64,000 nucleotides of DNA. Source: Pedobacter riviphilus. Its GTDB lineage: Bacteria > Bacteroidota > Bacteroidia > Sphingobacteriales > Sphingobacteriaceae. Under the pieces are notes generated by a model that saw only the letters and a program-made list of their open reading frames with translations, did not search any database and had not been told where the DNA came from. Made by a program: the position numbers and the translations under genes. Location of the stretch: the NCBI RefSeq assembly GCF_014692875.1, contig NZ_CP061171.1, positions 5,084,001 through 5,148,000 of the forward strand, written 5' to 3'. Positions 56,419 through 64,000 of the stretch are shown here, piece by piece; positions within the stretch are counted from its first letter, which is position 1, and each line of letters opens with the position of its first letter.

Positions 56419-58935
56419 ATGGCAGTTACAAATTTAAGCGAATCGGTTAAAACGGCCTTGCATATCGCACAGTCATTAGCAAAAGAATACAGAAATGAAA
56501 CATTTTCTGCAGCTCATTTGCTCAAAGGCTTAATGCATAAAGATGTTGGCTTACGGTCGTTTATCACTTCAATTGGGAAGGATGAAGAATATATTAGTGA
56601 GTGGGCGGAAGTTCGGATTGATGAACAGACAAAATCTGCAAGTTTTAGTGATTCTGTTAGTGGTGCACCAGAAATTGCCGTTATTTTTGAAGAAGCTGAT
56701 AACGTACGCATTAAATTAGGGCTGGATTTAATTACGCCTGTGTGTGTGCTGACTGCATTGGCTAAACCTGGAATCGGTTTTCAGCCCGATCAGTTAAAAT
56801 CTTTTCCAATAAAGGAACGCGAAATTTTAGACCTTTATGTAAAGGATGAAGAAATTTCGAGAGCTGTTTCTCCAGGTCAGGCAACTTCATCTGTAGAAAA
56901 TAAAAGTACAGGCAACGCATTATATAAATACTGTATAGATCGGTTACAGATGGTTCGCGATGGTAAAACCGATCCGATAATCGGTCGGGATAAAGAAACC
57001 AGGATGATGATGGAAATCCTTTGTCGCCGCACCAAGCCAAATGTAATTCTTACTGGCGATGCCGGTGTGGGTAAAACCGCACTTGTTGATGGATTTGCCA
57101 TTGATATTGTAAACCAGAATGTGCCAGAAAGTCTTAAACCGGTACAGCTTTTTGAATTGGATCTAGGCTCGTTAATAGCAGGAGCATCTTATAAAGGAGA
57201 GATTGAAGACCGTTTAAAAAACATCATCAAAGAAATAAAACAGTTCGAAAAAGCAGTGCTCTTTATTGATGAAATCCATACGTTATTGGATAGCAAAGGC
57301 CCATTGGGTGCCGGAATTGGCAATTTGCTAAAGCCAGAACTTGCCCGGGGCGAAATCACGGTAATTGGCGCAACCACTATTGACGAATACCGCAAAATTA
57401 TTGAACCTGAACAGGCTTTTAGCAGGCGGTTCGAAGTGCTTCAGGTAAATGAACCGAACGAGGAAAGCACGATAAAAATGTTGCAAAAACTGGCAGTAAA
57501 ATATGAAGAACATCATATTTTAACGATCGAACCTGATGCGTTGGGCGAATGCGTTCGTTTAGCCAAGCGGTATATGAAAGATAGACGTCTCCCTGATTCT
57601 GCTTTCGATTTATTGGATAGAACCATGGCGGCAATGAAAATGATGAATGACACTTCCGATCAGGTAATTGAAAGCCTGGAAGCTGATCTGGAAACATTAA
57701 ATGCCAATACGGAACAGGCGGAGACAGCGAAATTTGCAGATTATAAGTGGCTTTTTTCTTTGCTTCAAAATAAATTAAGTCCGGTTTTGTTAGGGCGGTT
57801 AACCGACGAAACGCAAACAGATACTTTCGAAACAGCGGATGAATATCAGGGTTATATCAATAGTAGCCTGCAGGAATTAAAAAAATATGCGGCAGAAAAA
57901 AGCGACCGCATTACCAAACAGGACATCGCTTCCATTGTGGCCTATAAAACAGGTATCCCAATGGGAAAACTTCAAGCTGGCGAAAAAGAAAAACTGCTCA
58001 ATATGGAAGCTTACCTGAAAAAACGGGTTGTAGGGCAGGATCAGGCCCTTAAAGCGGTTTCTGATGCGATATTGGAATCGCGCAGTGGCTTAAATAAAAA
58101 AGGACAGCCCATCGGATCTTTCTTTTTACTGGGTCCAACCGGAACAGGTAAAACCGAACTGGCTAAATCAATAGCAGAATTTCTGTTTAATGATGAAAAA
58201 GCCATGATCAGGTTCGATATGTCTGAATTTAAAGAAGAACACAGTGCGGCATTGCTTTATGGTGCGCCTCCAGGATATGTGGGTTATGAGGAAGGCGGTT
58301 TGTTAGTAAACAAAATCAGGCAACAGCCTTATTCGGTATTGTTGTTTGATGAAATTGAAAAAGCTCACCCTTCTGTTTTCGATACTTTTTTGCAGATTTT
58401 GGATGAAGGCCATATGCATGACCGGTTAGGGAAAGAAGGCGATTTTAGTAATTCGCTGATTCTTTTTACCTCGAATATCGGTAGCGAATGGATAGCAGAG
58501 CAAATCAGTAAAGGCGTTATTCCGGCATCGAACCAATTGATGGAGGTAATGGCCGGACATTTCCGCCCCGAGTTTTTAGCCCGGATTTCGGAAATTGTTC
58601 CATTTGCACCGATTAATGAAAGTAATGTGGTACGCATCTTTGAAATTCAGCTGAGCAGTTTGGTGCAATCGCTGAACAAAATGGGTATCGAATTTGAAAT
58701 AGCAGATGATGCCAAGAAAATGATTGCATTAGACGGTTTTACCCCAAAATATGGAGCAAGACAGCTATCGGCAGTGATCAGAAATCTTTTACGCAGGCCA
58801 ATTTCGAAATACATCATTTCTGGCGAACTTAAAAAAGGATCAAAGATCCAGGTAAGCAAACATCCCGAAGAAGATACATTGAAATGGGATATTATTCAGC
58901 CAGAAGTTGTTACATTGGAACAAAAATTGAGCTAA
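56419..58935 (+). CDS. tssH: Type VI secretion AAA+ ATPase TssH (ClpV)
   Basis: 838-residue sheath-recycling unfoldase. Clp N domain to about 130; first AAA+ with Walker A GDAGVGKT (about 212) and Walker B VLFIDEIHTLL (about 280); middle domain; second AAA+ with Walker A GPTGTGKTE (about 572) and Walker B LLFDEIEKAHP (about 640); C-terminal D2-small domain. Slightly shorter middle region than ClpB, as in ClpV. It follows tssR by 5 nt and precedes the sheath genes, so it serves this locus, not general heat shock. Confidence 0.93.
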   Translation: MAVTNLSESVKTALHIAQSLAKEYRNETFSAAHLLKGLMHKDVGLRSFITSIGKDEEYISEWAEVRIDEQTKSASFSDSVSGAPEIAVIFEEADNVRIKLGLDLITPVCVLTALAKPGIGFQPDQLKSFPIKEREILDLYVKDEEISRAVSPGQATSSVENKSTGNALYKYCIDRLQMVRDGKTDPIIGRDKETRMMMEILCRRTKPNVILTGDAGVGKTALVDGFAIDIVNQNVPESLKPVQLFELDLGSLIAGASYKGEIEDRLKNIIKEIKQFEKAVLFIDEIHTLLDSKGPLGAGIGNLLKPELARGEITVIGATTIDEYRKIIEPEQAFSRRFEVLQVNEPNEESTIKMLQKLAVKYEEHHILTIEPDALGECVRLAKRYMKDRRLPDSAFDLLDRTMAAMKMMNDTSDQVIESLEADLETLNANTEQAETAKFADYKWLFSLLQNKLSPVLLGRLTDETQTDTFETADEYQGYINSSLQELKKYAAEKSDRITKQDIASIVAYKTGIPMGKLQAGEKEKLLNMEAYLKKRVVGQDQALKAVSDAILESRSGLNKKGQPIGSFFLLGPTGTGKTELAKSIAEFLFNDEKAMIRFDMSEFKEEHSAALLYGAPPGYVGYEEGGLLVNKIRQQPYSVLLFDEIEKAHPSVFDTFLQILDEGHMHDRLGKEGDFSNSLILFTSNIGSEWIAEQISKGVIPASNQLMEVMAGHFRPEFLARISEIVPFAPINESNVVRIFEIQLSSLVQSLNKMGIEFEIADDAKKMIALDGFTPKYGARQLSAVIRNLLRRPISKYIISGELKKGSKIQVSKHPEEDTLKWDIIQPEVVTLEQKLS

Positions 58936-58991
58936 AACGTTAACTATTATATTATTAGAATAAATTAATCGTAAATCTAAATCTACATACT

Positions 58992-59438
58992 ATGTTTAAT
59001 TATGAAATTGGTGGTAATGAGCGAAAAATCGACACCTCAGAAGCTTTCGCAGAAATTGCCCATAACAAAACGCTTTTTGTACAAAAACTTACCGATAACG
59101 ACCCAATCAAACCAGAAAAGGTAGAAGGATTAAAAACGGTAAAAGAGGTATTCGAACATTACAAACCAAATGTTAAGGTAGCTTTCGAAAAGCAGGATGG
59201 ATCTACCGTTGGCGAAACCCTAAGCTTTAACGATCTGGGCGATTTCGGTGTGAAAAACATAATCAACCAAAGTAACTACCTCACTAATGTTAACATTGAG
59301 AGAGAGATGTCTCTAAATGTAATTAAACAGTTAAAATCTAACAAAACCTTAAAAGCTACGCTTGATGATGAAGAAACTAAAGCTGCATTCATAAGTGCTT
59401 TAAAGAACTTTGTTGATGAACTGGAGCAAAATAAATAA
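58992..59438 (+). CDS. tssB: Type VI secretion sheath small subunit TssB
   Basis: 148-residue small subunit of the contractile sheath, which pairs with TssC. FNYEIGGNERKIDTSEAFAE at the N-terminus and FNDLGDFGVKNIINQSNYLT match the VipA-type core. The C-terminal LDDEETKAAFISALKNFVDEL helix would bind ClpV or interlock in the sheath. It lies 56 nt after tssH and 18 nt before tssC, the invariant B-C order. Confidence 0.88.
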   Translation: MFNYEIGGNERKIDTSEAFAEIAHNKTLFVQKLTDNDPIKPEKVEGLKTVKEVFEHYKPNVKVAFEKQDGSTVGETLSFNDLGDFGVKNIINQSNYLTNVNIEREMSLNVIKQLKSNKTLKATLDDEETKAAFISALKNFVDELEQNK

Positions 59439-59456
59439 TCTAAACGCTGAGAAAAC

Positions 59457-60845
59457 ATGTCAAATCCTCAAGAATTAAAAACAGACCAAAATACAGCTCA
59501 GCCTGGGTTTAAACCCGCTGAAGGCAAAACCATAGAAAAAACATCGCTTAAAGATAACTTAGAAAAACTGGCCAGGGTTGGTGGTTTCGATCTGTTAGAA
59601 GCAACTGTTGACGGACTTCAGAATTTAAATCCTGAAAGAAAAGCCAGAAAGCAGATTTTTTTAACTGGTGATGAAAAAAAGAAAGAACGTGAAGAGCTGA
59701 AAAAGAAAATTCAGCTTTGGATAGATGTGCTCGAATCTTCCACCTCTGTAGCAGATATGGTTGAAAAAAGCACTGAAAAACTGAACGCCGCTGAAGAAAA
59801 CTTAAATAAAAACATTGGTACAGCACTCGAAAGTACCAGAGAACTGGAGCAGGCTTATAGATCGGTGCATTTATTCTATAAAAATACCGAATCTGACAAA
59901 CTGAAAAATGTGGTGCTGTTAAATGCATCAATGGACCAGATTAAAGATCTCGATAATCCTCGTTTTATTGAATATGTTGATGATGAATTAAAGCAGAATT
60001 ACGATCGATTAGATCTTCGTAAAAATTATTCATTAATGGTTGTTCCAGGCTATATGGGCTCTAATAAAGTATTAGAAAGATGGGCCAAAATAGCACACAA
60101 CAATAAAGCGATGCTGGTAACAGATTTTGCCGATTTAGATCAGCCTGATGATGTACTTGATTTATTTACTGCTGCTAATTTTACAGGTGGCGATGCATTT
60201 AGATCGAACGTTATCATGACCTGTAACTGGCTGGTAGGCCGCGGCAAAGTGGCAGAAGTGGGTGAGGAAGATGACCTTACCGTTCCAGGATCGGCCGCTC
60301 TTGCAGGTAAAATGTATTACACACTAATGTCGCAGGTTACCGCAGGTAAAAAACATGGTGCTATAAATGAAGTAGATGGCGTAAAATTCGATTTAAAGAA
60401 AAGTGAAATCTCTCATTTAGAACGTGTAGGTTTAGTGCCAATGGTTAATGAATACGGTAAAGTAATGGCTTTTTCGGCTAAAACCTTGTTCAATGGCGAT
60501 AATATTGGTTTACAGACTTATTCAGTTGTTCGTGTATTCGATTACATTACCAAAGTATTGTTCGATTTCTTAAACAGAAGAGCTTTCGAAAACTGGACTT
60601 CTAAAACAGAACAGGATTTGCGTGGTCAGATTGTTAAGTTTTTGGATGGTATCCAGGGAGCAGATCGTTTAATCGAAAGATTTAAGATTATGCGTTTCGA
60701 AAGAGATGAACTTCAAAAAGACAGAATCCACCTTGATATCCACATTACACCGTATTTTCCGGCTAAAAGTTTTGTGGTAAAACTAGACGGCCATAAGGGT
60801 GAAGACGAGAATACAACCTGGAATACAGAGTATAACCAGCAATAG
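59457..60845 (+). CDS. tssC: Type VI secretion sheath large subunit TssC
   Basis: 462-residue large sheath subunit. The N-terminal 190 residues are helical and charged. The conserved VipB part includes SLMVVPGYMGSNKVLERWAKIAHN, GDAFRSNVIMTCNWLVGRG, NEYGKVMAFSAKTLFNGD and the C-terminal ITPYFPAKSFVVKLDGHKGED, the most conserved stretch of the family. It ends 20 nt before a terminator, so the operon tssQ-O-P-R-H-B-C closes here. Confidence 0.95.
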   Translation: MSNPQELKTDQNTAQPGFKPAEGKTIEKTSLKDNLEKLARVGGFDLLEATVDGLQNLNPERKARKQIFLTGDEKKKEREELKKKIQLWIDVLESSTSVADMVEKSTEKLNAAEENLNKNIGTALESTRELEQAYRSVHLFYKNTESDKLKNVVLLNASMDQIKDLDNPRFIEYVDDELKQNYDRLDLRKNYSLMVVPGYMGSNKVLERWAKIAHNNKAMLVTDFADLDQPDDVLDLFTAANFTGGDAFRSNVIMTCNWLVGRGKVAEVGEEDDLTVPGSAALAGKMYYTLMSQVTAGKKHGAINEVDGVKFDLKKSEISHLERVGLVPMVNEYGKVMAFSAKTLFNGDNIGLQTYSVVRVFDYITKVLFDFLNRRAFENWTSKTEQDLRGQIVKFLDGIQGADRLIERFKIMRFERDELQKDRIHLDIHITPYFPAKSFVVKLDGHKGEDENTTWNTEYNQQ

Positions 60846-60864
60846 TTTTTGATTACTGAAATAA

Positions 60865-60892
60865 AAACCCAACCCTAGCGTTGGGTTTTTTT
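60865..60892 (+). terminator. Terminator of the tssQ-tssC operon
   Basis: Stem AACCCAAC / GTTGGGTT, 6-nt loop, T7 tail, about 20 nt after tssC. Confidence 0.9.
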
Positions 60893-60967
60893 ATGGGTTA
60901 TGCATAACACTTAACAAATTCTTTATAATTTTGTAATGCATCGGCCAGATCAGATTAATCAAAAAAA

Positions 60968-61541
60968 ATGAAGCAAGTACTTATCCTGAATGGGGATATT
61001 GAAAAAAAACGCATCTACAAATTTCCTGATTAACGCATATAAGCAAGGTGCTGAAAGTGCTGGTGCAACGGTAAGAGAGTTGGCCATCATCGACCTCATA
61101 TTCAACTCGAACAAACAGTTCAATAACAGGCAAATTGCCGAGTTAGAACCCGATCTGCAAAAAGCTTTAACTGCAATTAGGCAAAGCAACCATGTGGTGC
61201 TTTTTTGCCCTGTATATGTAGATCATATTCCGGCAAAGATTAAAGGCTTTTTTGATCGCTTATTTATGCCCGACCAGATTTTTACTACCCAGCAGCAAAA
61301 CGTAAACAATAATTTTAGTGGCCGTTCGGCACGGATTGTGTCTATTTTAGATGAGGCAACTTTTAAAGAATGGAAAGCAAATAAGAAAACAACTTATCTA
61401 TCTATTAAAAAAGTTGTTTTTGAGAAATGCAGAATGAGCCCCGTACTTACCAATACCATTGGCGAATTACACTCTCTTGAAAATCATTATAGCCAAAAAT
61501 GGGTGGCTAAAATGGAAAAATTTGGTGCGCAGCTAATTTAA
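60968..61541 (+). CDS. Flavodoxin-fold NAD(P)H oxidoreductase, frameshifted
   Basis: Protein of the flavodoxin/NADPH-quinone-reductase fold. The first strand MKQVLILNGD is read from the ATG at 60968, but that frame ends after 21 codons. The rest, KNASTNFLINAYKQGAESAG, and the FMN-site stretch VVLFCPVYVDHIPAKIKGFFDRL, lie one frame over, open from 60990. Removing one A from the A8 run at 61002-61009 gives LNGDIEKNASTNF and a normal 190-residue enzyme. The frame from 60990 alone lacks the strand and phosphate-binding loop, so it is not a proper start. Unrelated to secretion; it lies between tssC and hcp with its own terminator-bounded position. Confidence 0.8.
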
Positions 61542-61753
61542 AACTCAAGTAAACAAGTATTTTTTTGTCCAAAAATGCTACATATTGGGTAATATCACTA
61601 CAGTTATGTAGGTTATTCGCTAGTATGCTGTATCAGTAAGACTAAAAATATCTTAAAACTTTTCCACACCTTTTCCACAATAATAATTCGTTTAACTAAT
61701 CGTTTAGTGCGATTTTGGGATTTTACCTGCATTTCTAAAATAAGATTATTCAC

Positions 61754-61822
61754 TATAGCTGAGCTATATACACAATAATTGGCTTAATTATTGGTTTATG
61801 TACAATGTAGCGGAGGCTACAT
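61754..61822. promoter_or_regulatory. Two dyad-symmetric elements in the hcp leader
   Basis: TATAGCT-G-AGCTATA (61754-61768), a 15-bp palindrome, and ATGTAGC-GGAG-GCTACAT (61805-61822), a perfect 7-bp stem with a 4-nt loop, lie 90 and 36 nt before the first hcp. The first could be an operator, the second a hairpin in the mRNA leader. The remaining 61542-61857 has no gene. Confidence 0.45.
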
Positions 61823-61857
61823 AAAATCAATTTTTTTAACCTTTAAATTTTAAAACT

Positions 61858-62253
61858 ATGGCTTTCAAAGCTAGATTAAATTTTTCGGGCAAGGAGTACG
61901 ATGTGCTTCATTGTGCCTATGCGTTAAACCGCGATGTAGATGCTAAAGGAAGACCTTCTTCCGGAGTTTACGGCGGTACCATCGACATTGAGATCGAATC
62001 AACCGAAGACACCTCAATTATCGAGGCGATGGTAAACAACCAGTACAAACCTATCACAGGAACCCTTCTGATCAAAAAAACAGAGGAAGATGCCAAAATG
62101 AAAGAAGTTAACTTCGAGGATGGCTACATTGTTAAGTATTCCGAAGGGATCAACATTGTAGGCGATCACCCGATGACGCTTAAGTTCCAGATTTCAGCGA
62201 GAAAGCTTAAATTAGGCAATGCCGAGCACCTTAACGACTGGCCTAAAGCCTAG
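61858..62253 (+). CDS. Type VI secretion tube protein Hcp/TssD, paralogue 1
   Basis: 131-residue tube protein of the Bacteroidota Hcp type (DUF6883-like naming aside, it is annotated as TssD). Opens MAFKARLNFSGKEYDVLHC, with YALNRDVDAKGRPSSGVYGG and the C-terminal SARKLKLGNAEHLNDWPKA all shared with paralogue 2. Hexameric rings stack inside the sheath. Preceded by a 300-nt leader with two dyads, as expected for a highly expressed gene. Confidence 0.9.
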   Translation: MAFKARLNFSGKEYDVLHCAYALNRDVDAKGRPSSGVYGGTIDIEIESTEDTSIIEAMVNNQYKPITGTLLIKKTEEDAKMKEVNFEDGYIVKYSEGINIVGDHPMTLKFQISARKLKLGNAEHLNDWPKA

Positions 62254-62352
62254 TTGGGTATAAGGCGTAAGGTTTGGGGTATTTAAATGCCTGACGCCAT
62301 GCGCTCTGCTCTAAACTCATTTCATTTTCAAAAACATTAAAACTTTACTACA

Positions 62353-62748
62353 ATGGCATTCAAAACCCGTTTAAACTTAGGATCAAAAGAATTTGATGTA
62401 CTACAGTGCAGCTTTTCATTAAATAGAGATGTTGACGCAAAAGGCCGTCCATCGTCAGGTGTTTATGGTGGCACCATCCACATCGAAATCGAATCAACCG
62501 AAGATACTTCTGTAATCGAATCGATGGTTAACAACCAGTATAAACCACTTTCAGGTAACATCGTTTTCAAAAAAGGCGAAGAAGATGCAAAAATGAAAGA
62601 GCTTTCTTTTGAAGATGGCTACATTATTCAATACAACGAGGGTATTGCTGTAAACGATAATACACCTATGACATTAAGTTTCGTGGTATCGGCCCGTAAG
62701 CTAAAGCTGGGCAACGCAGAACACGAAAACGATTGGCCTAAAGCTTAA
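62353..62748 (+). CDS. Type VI secretion tube protein Hcp/TssD, paralogue 2
   Basis: 131 residues, about three quarters identical to paralogue 1 by eye, 99 nt downstream. It keeps NRDVDAKGRPSSGVYGG and MVNNQYKP, and ends SARKLKLGNAEHENDWPKA. Differences cluster in the middle (LSGNIVFKKGEEDAKMKELSF) and around residues 110-120. Two tube paralogues may build mixed tubes or carry different effectors. A strong terminator follows. Confidence 0.9.
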   Translation: MAFKTRLNLGSKEFDVLQCSFSLNRDVDAKGRPSSGVYGGTIHIEIESTEDTSVIESMVNNQYKPLSGNIVFKKGEEDAKMKELSFEDGYIIQYNEGIAVNDNTPMTLSFVVSARKLKLGNAEHENDWPKA

Positions 62749-62770
62749 TCATCAAGCATAAGGTAAACTG

Positions 62771-62798
62771 AAGCGACCGGTTTATATCGGTCGCTTTT
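62771..62798 (+). terminator. Terminator after hcp paralogue 2
   Basis: Stem AAGCGACCG / CGGTCGCTT with an 8-nt loop and TTT tail, 22 nt after the stop. Confidence 0.85.
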
Positions 62799-62896
62799 AG
62801 TTCACTTATATTTTTTATCGACCTAGAACATCTAAAAATTAATACTTCAGTCTTGTGTGATCTCCACAGGGCAATCTCATCAATTAAAGCTCAATT

Positions 62897-63061
62897 ATGT
62901 CTAACCAACGCAAATATATTGTAGTAAAAAACGATTACCATTCTGGTAAAATGTTTGGTTCGGCATCTGCACACAAAATTCATCTGAACATGCCATCTAT
63001 AAAAGTGGATTCATTTTTATTGGAAAGGGCATGTATTAAAAAACTCGGCAACTGGATTTAG
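62897..63061 (+). CDS. Small protein of unknown function between hcp and vgrG
   Basis: 54-residue frame beginning MSNQRKYIVVKNDYHSGKMF and ending ERACIKKLGNWI; 34 nt before the vgrG start. Basic, with one Cys, no signal peptide and no membrane helix. Not recognised. It could be a small adaptor or a partial gene; the position between tube and spike genes makes it worth recording. Moderate doubt that it is expressed. Confidence 0.5.
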   Translation: MSNQRKYIVVKNDYHSGKMFGSASAHKIHLNMPSIKVDSFLLERACIKKLGNWI

Positions 63062-63095
63062 CTTAGGGTAATTTTTGTGATCAAGATTAATCAAT

Positions 63096-64000
63096 ATGGA
63101 AAAAAAACTCATTGCAGAAATCAATATAGAGGATAAGGAAATTACCCATTTTGCTTCCTTCAGCCTAACACAGGCTTTTAACGAACACCATTATTTCGAA
63201 CTGCGTTTTAACCACGATCAAATGGGGGCACCCGGGCTGATCAGTTTAGATGATAGCCGCGATTTTGTGGGCAAAACCCTAACTGCGTCTTTTGGCCATT
63301 CGCCAGAAGGTATGCAGAATTTTGTAGGTCTGGTTTCGAAGGTAGAGCTATCGCAGAGCCATGGTTATCATGGTGTTTTAATTGTAAGTGGTTATAGTCC
63401 AACTATTTTAATCGATCGAGGTCCTGATTTGGGTTCGTATTTAGATAAGGATCTGAATGAGATTGTAAAACTGGCCACGAAAGATACACCTGCCAACGAT
63501 TTAAAGGTAGTGGCCAATGCCGCCAGGAGTACATCTATCGATTATATAATTCAATATCGGGAAAGCGATTTTGCTTTTCTGAACCGTCTTTCTGCCGAAT
63601 ACCACGAATGGTTTTTTTACGACGGCAAACAGCTGAATTTCGGTAAGCCTAATACACAGAAAGAAATATCGTTGTTTTATGGCAGGGATGTGCAGGAAAT
63701 GCAATACGCCATGGAAATTGCACCGATTAAAAATAAAAGGTTCTCCTATAATCCGAAGCAGAACGAAATGTTGTTGAGCGAGAGTACTGGCAAAGTAGAT
63801 GGCACGCCTGATTTATCGCATGCTGTAAAAGCTTCGAACCTTACTTTCAGCAAAACCTTTAATCAACCTTCTTTAATCAGGGTTGATAATAACAACGATA
63901 TCAAAAACCTGGTTGAAAATGAAGAAAAAGCCAATACCAGCGAACTTTTAAAAGTAACGGCCAGGGGCGATAATGCAGGATTGAGCATTGGTAGTATCGC
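63096..64000 (+). CDS. tssI: Type VI secretion spike protein VgrG/TssI, 5' part
   Basis: Open to the window edge, about 301 residues seen. Begins MEKKLIAEINIEDKEITHFA and continues with the gp27-like domain: FSLTQAFNEHHYFELRFNHD, then FVGLVSKVELSQSHGYHGVL, and YIIQYRESDFAFLNRLSAEYHEWFFYDG, the most conserved VgrG stretch. The gp5 OB-fold and any C-terminal extension lie outside. It follows the hcp paralogues, and effector or adaptor genes are to be expected next. Start chosen at the first ATG after the small protein. Confidence 0.92.
   Translation, partial: MEKKLIAEINIEDKEITHFASFSLTQAFNEHHYFELRFNHDQMGAPGLISLDDSRDFVGKTLTASFGHSPEGMQNFVGLVSKVELSQSHGYHGVLIVSGYSPTILIDRGPDLGSYLDKDLNEIVKLATKDTPANDLKVVANAARSTSIDYIIQYRESDFAFLNRLSAEYHEWFFYDGKQLNFGKPNTQKEISLFYGRDVQEMQYAMEIAPIKNKRFSYNPKQNEMLLSESTGKVDGTPDLSHAVKASNLTFSKTFNQPSLIRVDNNNDIKNLVENEEKANTSELLKVTARGDNAGLSIGSI

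Noticed and set aside
59548..59931. 127-codon minus-strand frame
   Set aside because: Antisense to tssC; no coding features.

Overview
The window looks like the chromosome of a Sphingobacteriia-type Bacteroidota, most probably Pedobacter or a close relative. The reasons are three SusC/SusD (TonB-dependent receptor plus surface lipoprotein) pairs, short Bacteroidota-type lipoboxes, a TTTG-N19-TAnnTTTG promoter in front of a tRNA, low-to-moderate GC, and a type VI secretion locus of the Bacteroidota-only subtype iii. There is no CRISPR array and no rRNA gene.

Layout. 1-18.3 kb: three SusC/SusD loci (146-5700, 6014-11337, 13615-18264). Two of the three susC genes carry a single-base frameshift. 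A metallophosphoesterase/PQQ-propeller protein lies on the opposite strand. 18.3-21.9 kb: an N-acetylmuramoyl-alanine amidase lipoprotein, a small beta-barrel outer membrane protein, a small conserved protein and a PDZ/S41 processing protease. 22-28.7 kb: GH29 alpha-fucosidase, GH92 alpha-mannosidase and a GH2 enzyme resembling mannosylglycoprotein endo-beta-mannosidase. Together with the Sus-type transporters these fit N-glycan breakdown. The genes are separated by REP-like inverted repeats. 29-36.7 kb: a 2Fe-2S ferredoxin with a frameshifted ferredoxin/thioredoxin-reductase-like flavoprotein, a prolyl oligopeptidase, an LpxH-like enzyme, a 333-bp tandem repeat and release factor 1.

36.8-39.8 kb: an unusual accessory segment between two tRNA-Asp genes. 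An 84/85-bp direct repeat (tRNA 3' end plus terminator) brackets a decayed arsenic-resistance operon: an intact acetyltransferase, then broken arsC and acr3. Beyond it lie a transposase remnant and an orphan double-glycine-leader peptide gene. 39.8-45.2 kb: DinB-like protein, GNAT acetyltransferase, dihydrolipoamide dehydrogenase and a TetR regulator with matching operator-like sites at both promoters, then two small lipoproteins and a GH11 xylanase-like lipoprotein.

45.3-64 kb: a type VI secretion locus of subtype iii: tssK, tssN, tssG, tssF, tssE, tssQ, tssO, tssP, tssR, tssH (ClpV), tssB, tssC, two hcp paralogues, a 54-residue unknown and the start of vgrG, which runs off the window. TssJ, TssL and TssM are absent, and the TssN/Q/O/P/R set takes the place of that membrane complex. 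A 273-bp tandem repeat sits between the convergent tssG and tssF.

Five genes are broken by a single base. Four lack one G/C, and one has an extra A in a poly-A run. That pattern suggests sequencing or assembly error at least as much as real gene loss, and it should be settled before any of them is called a pseudogene.
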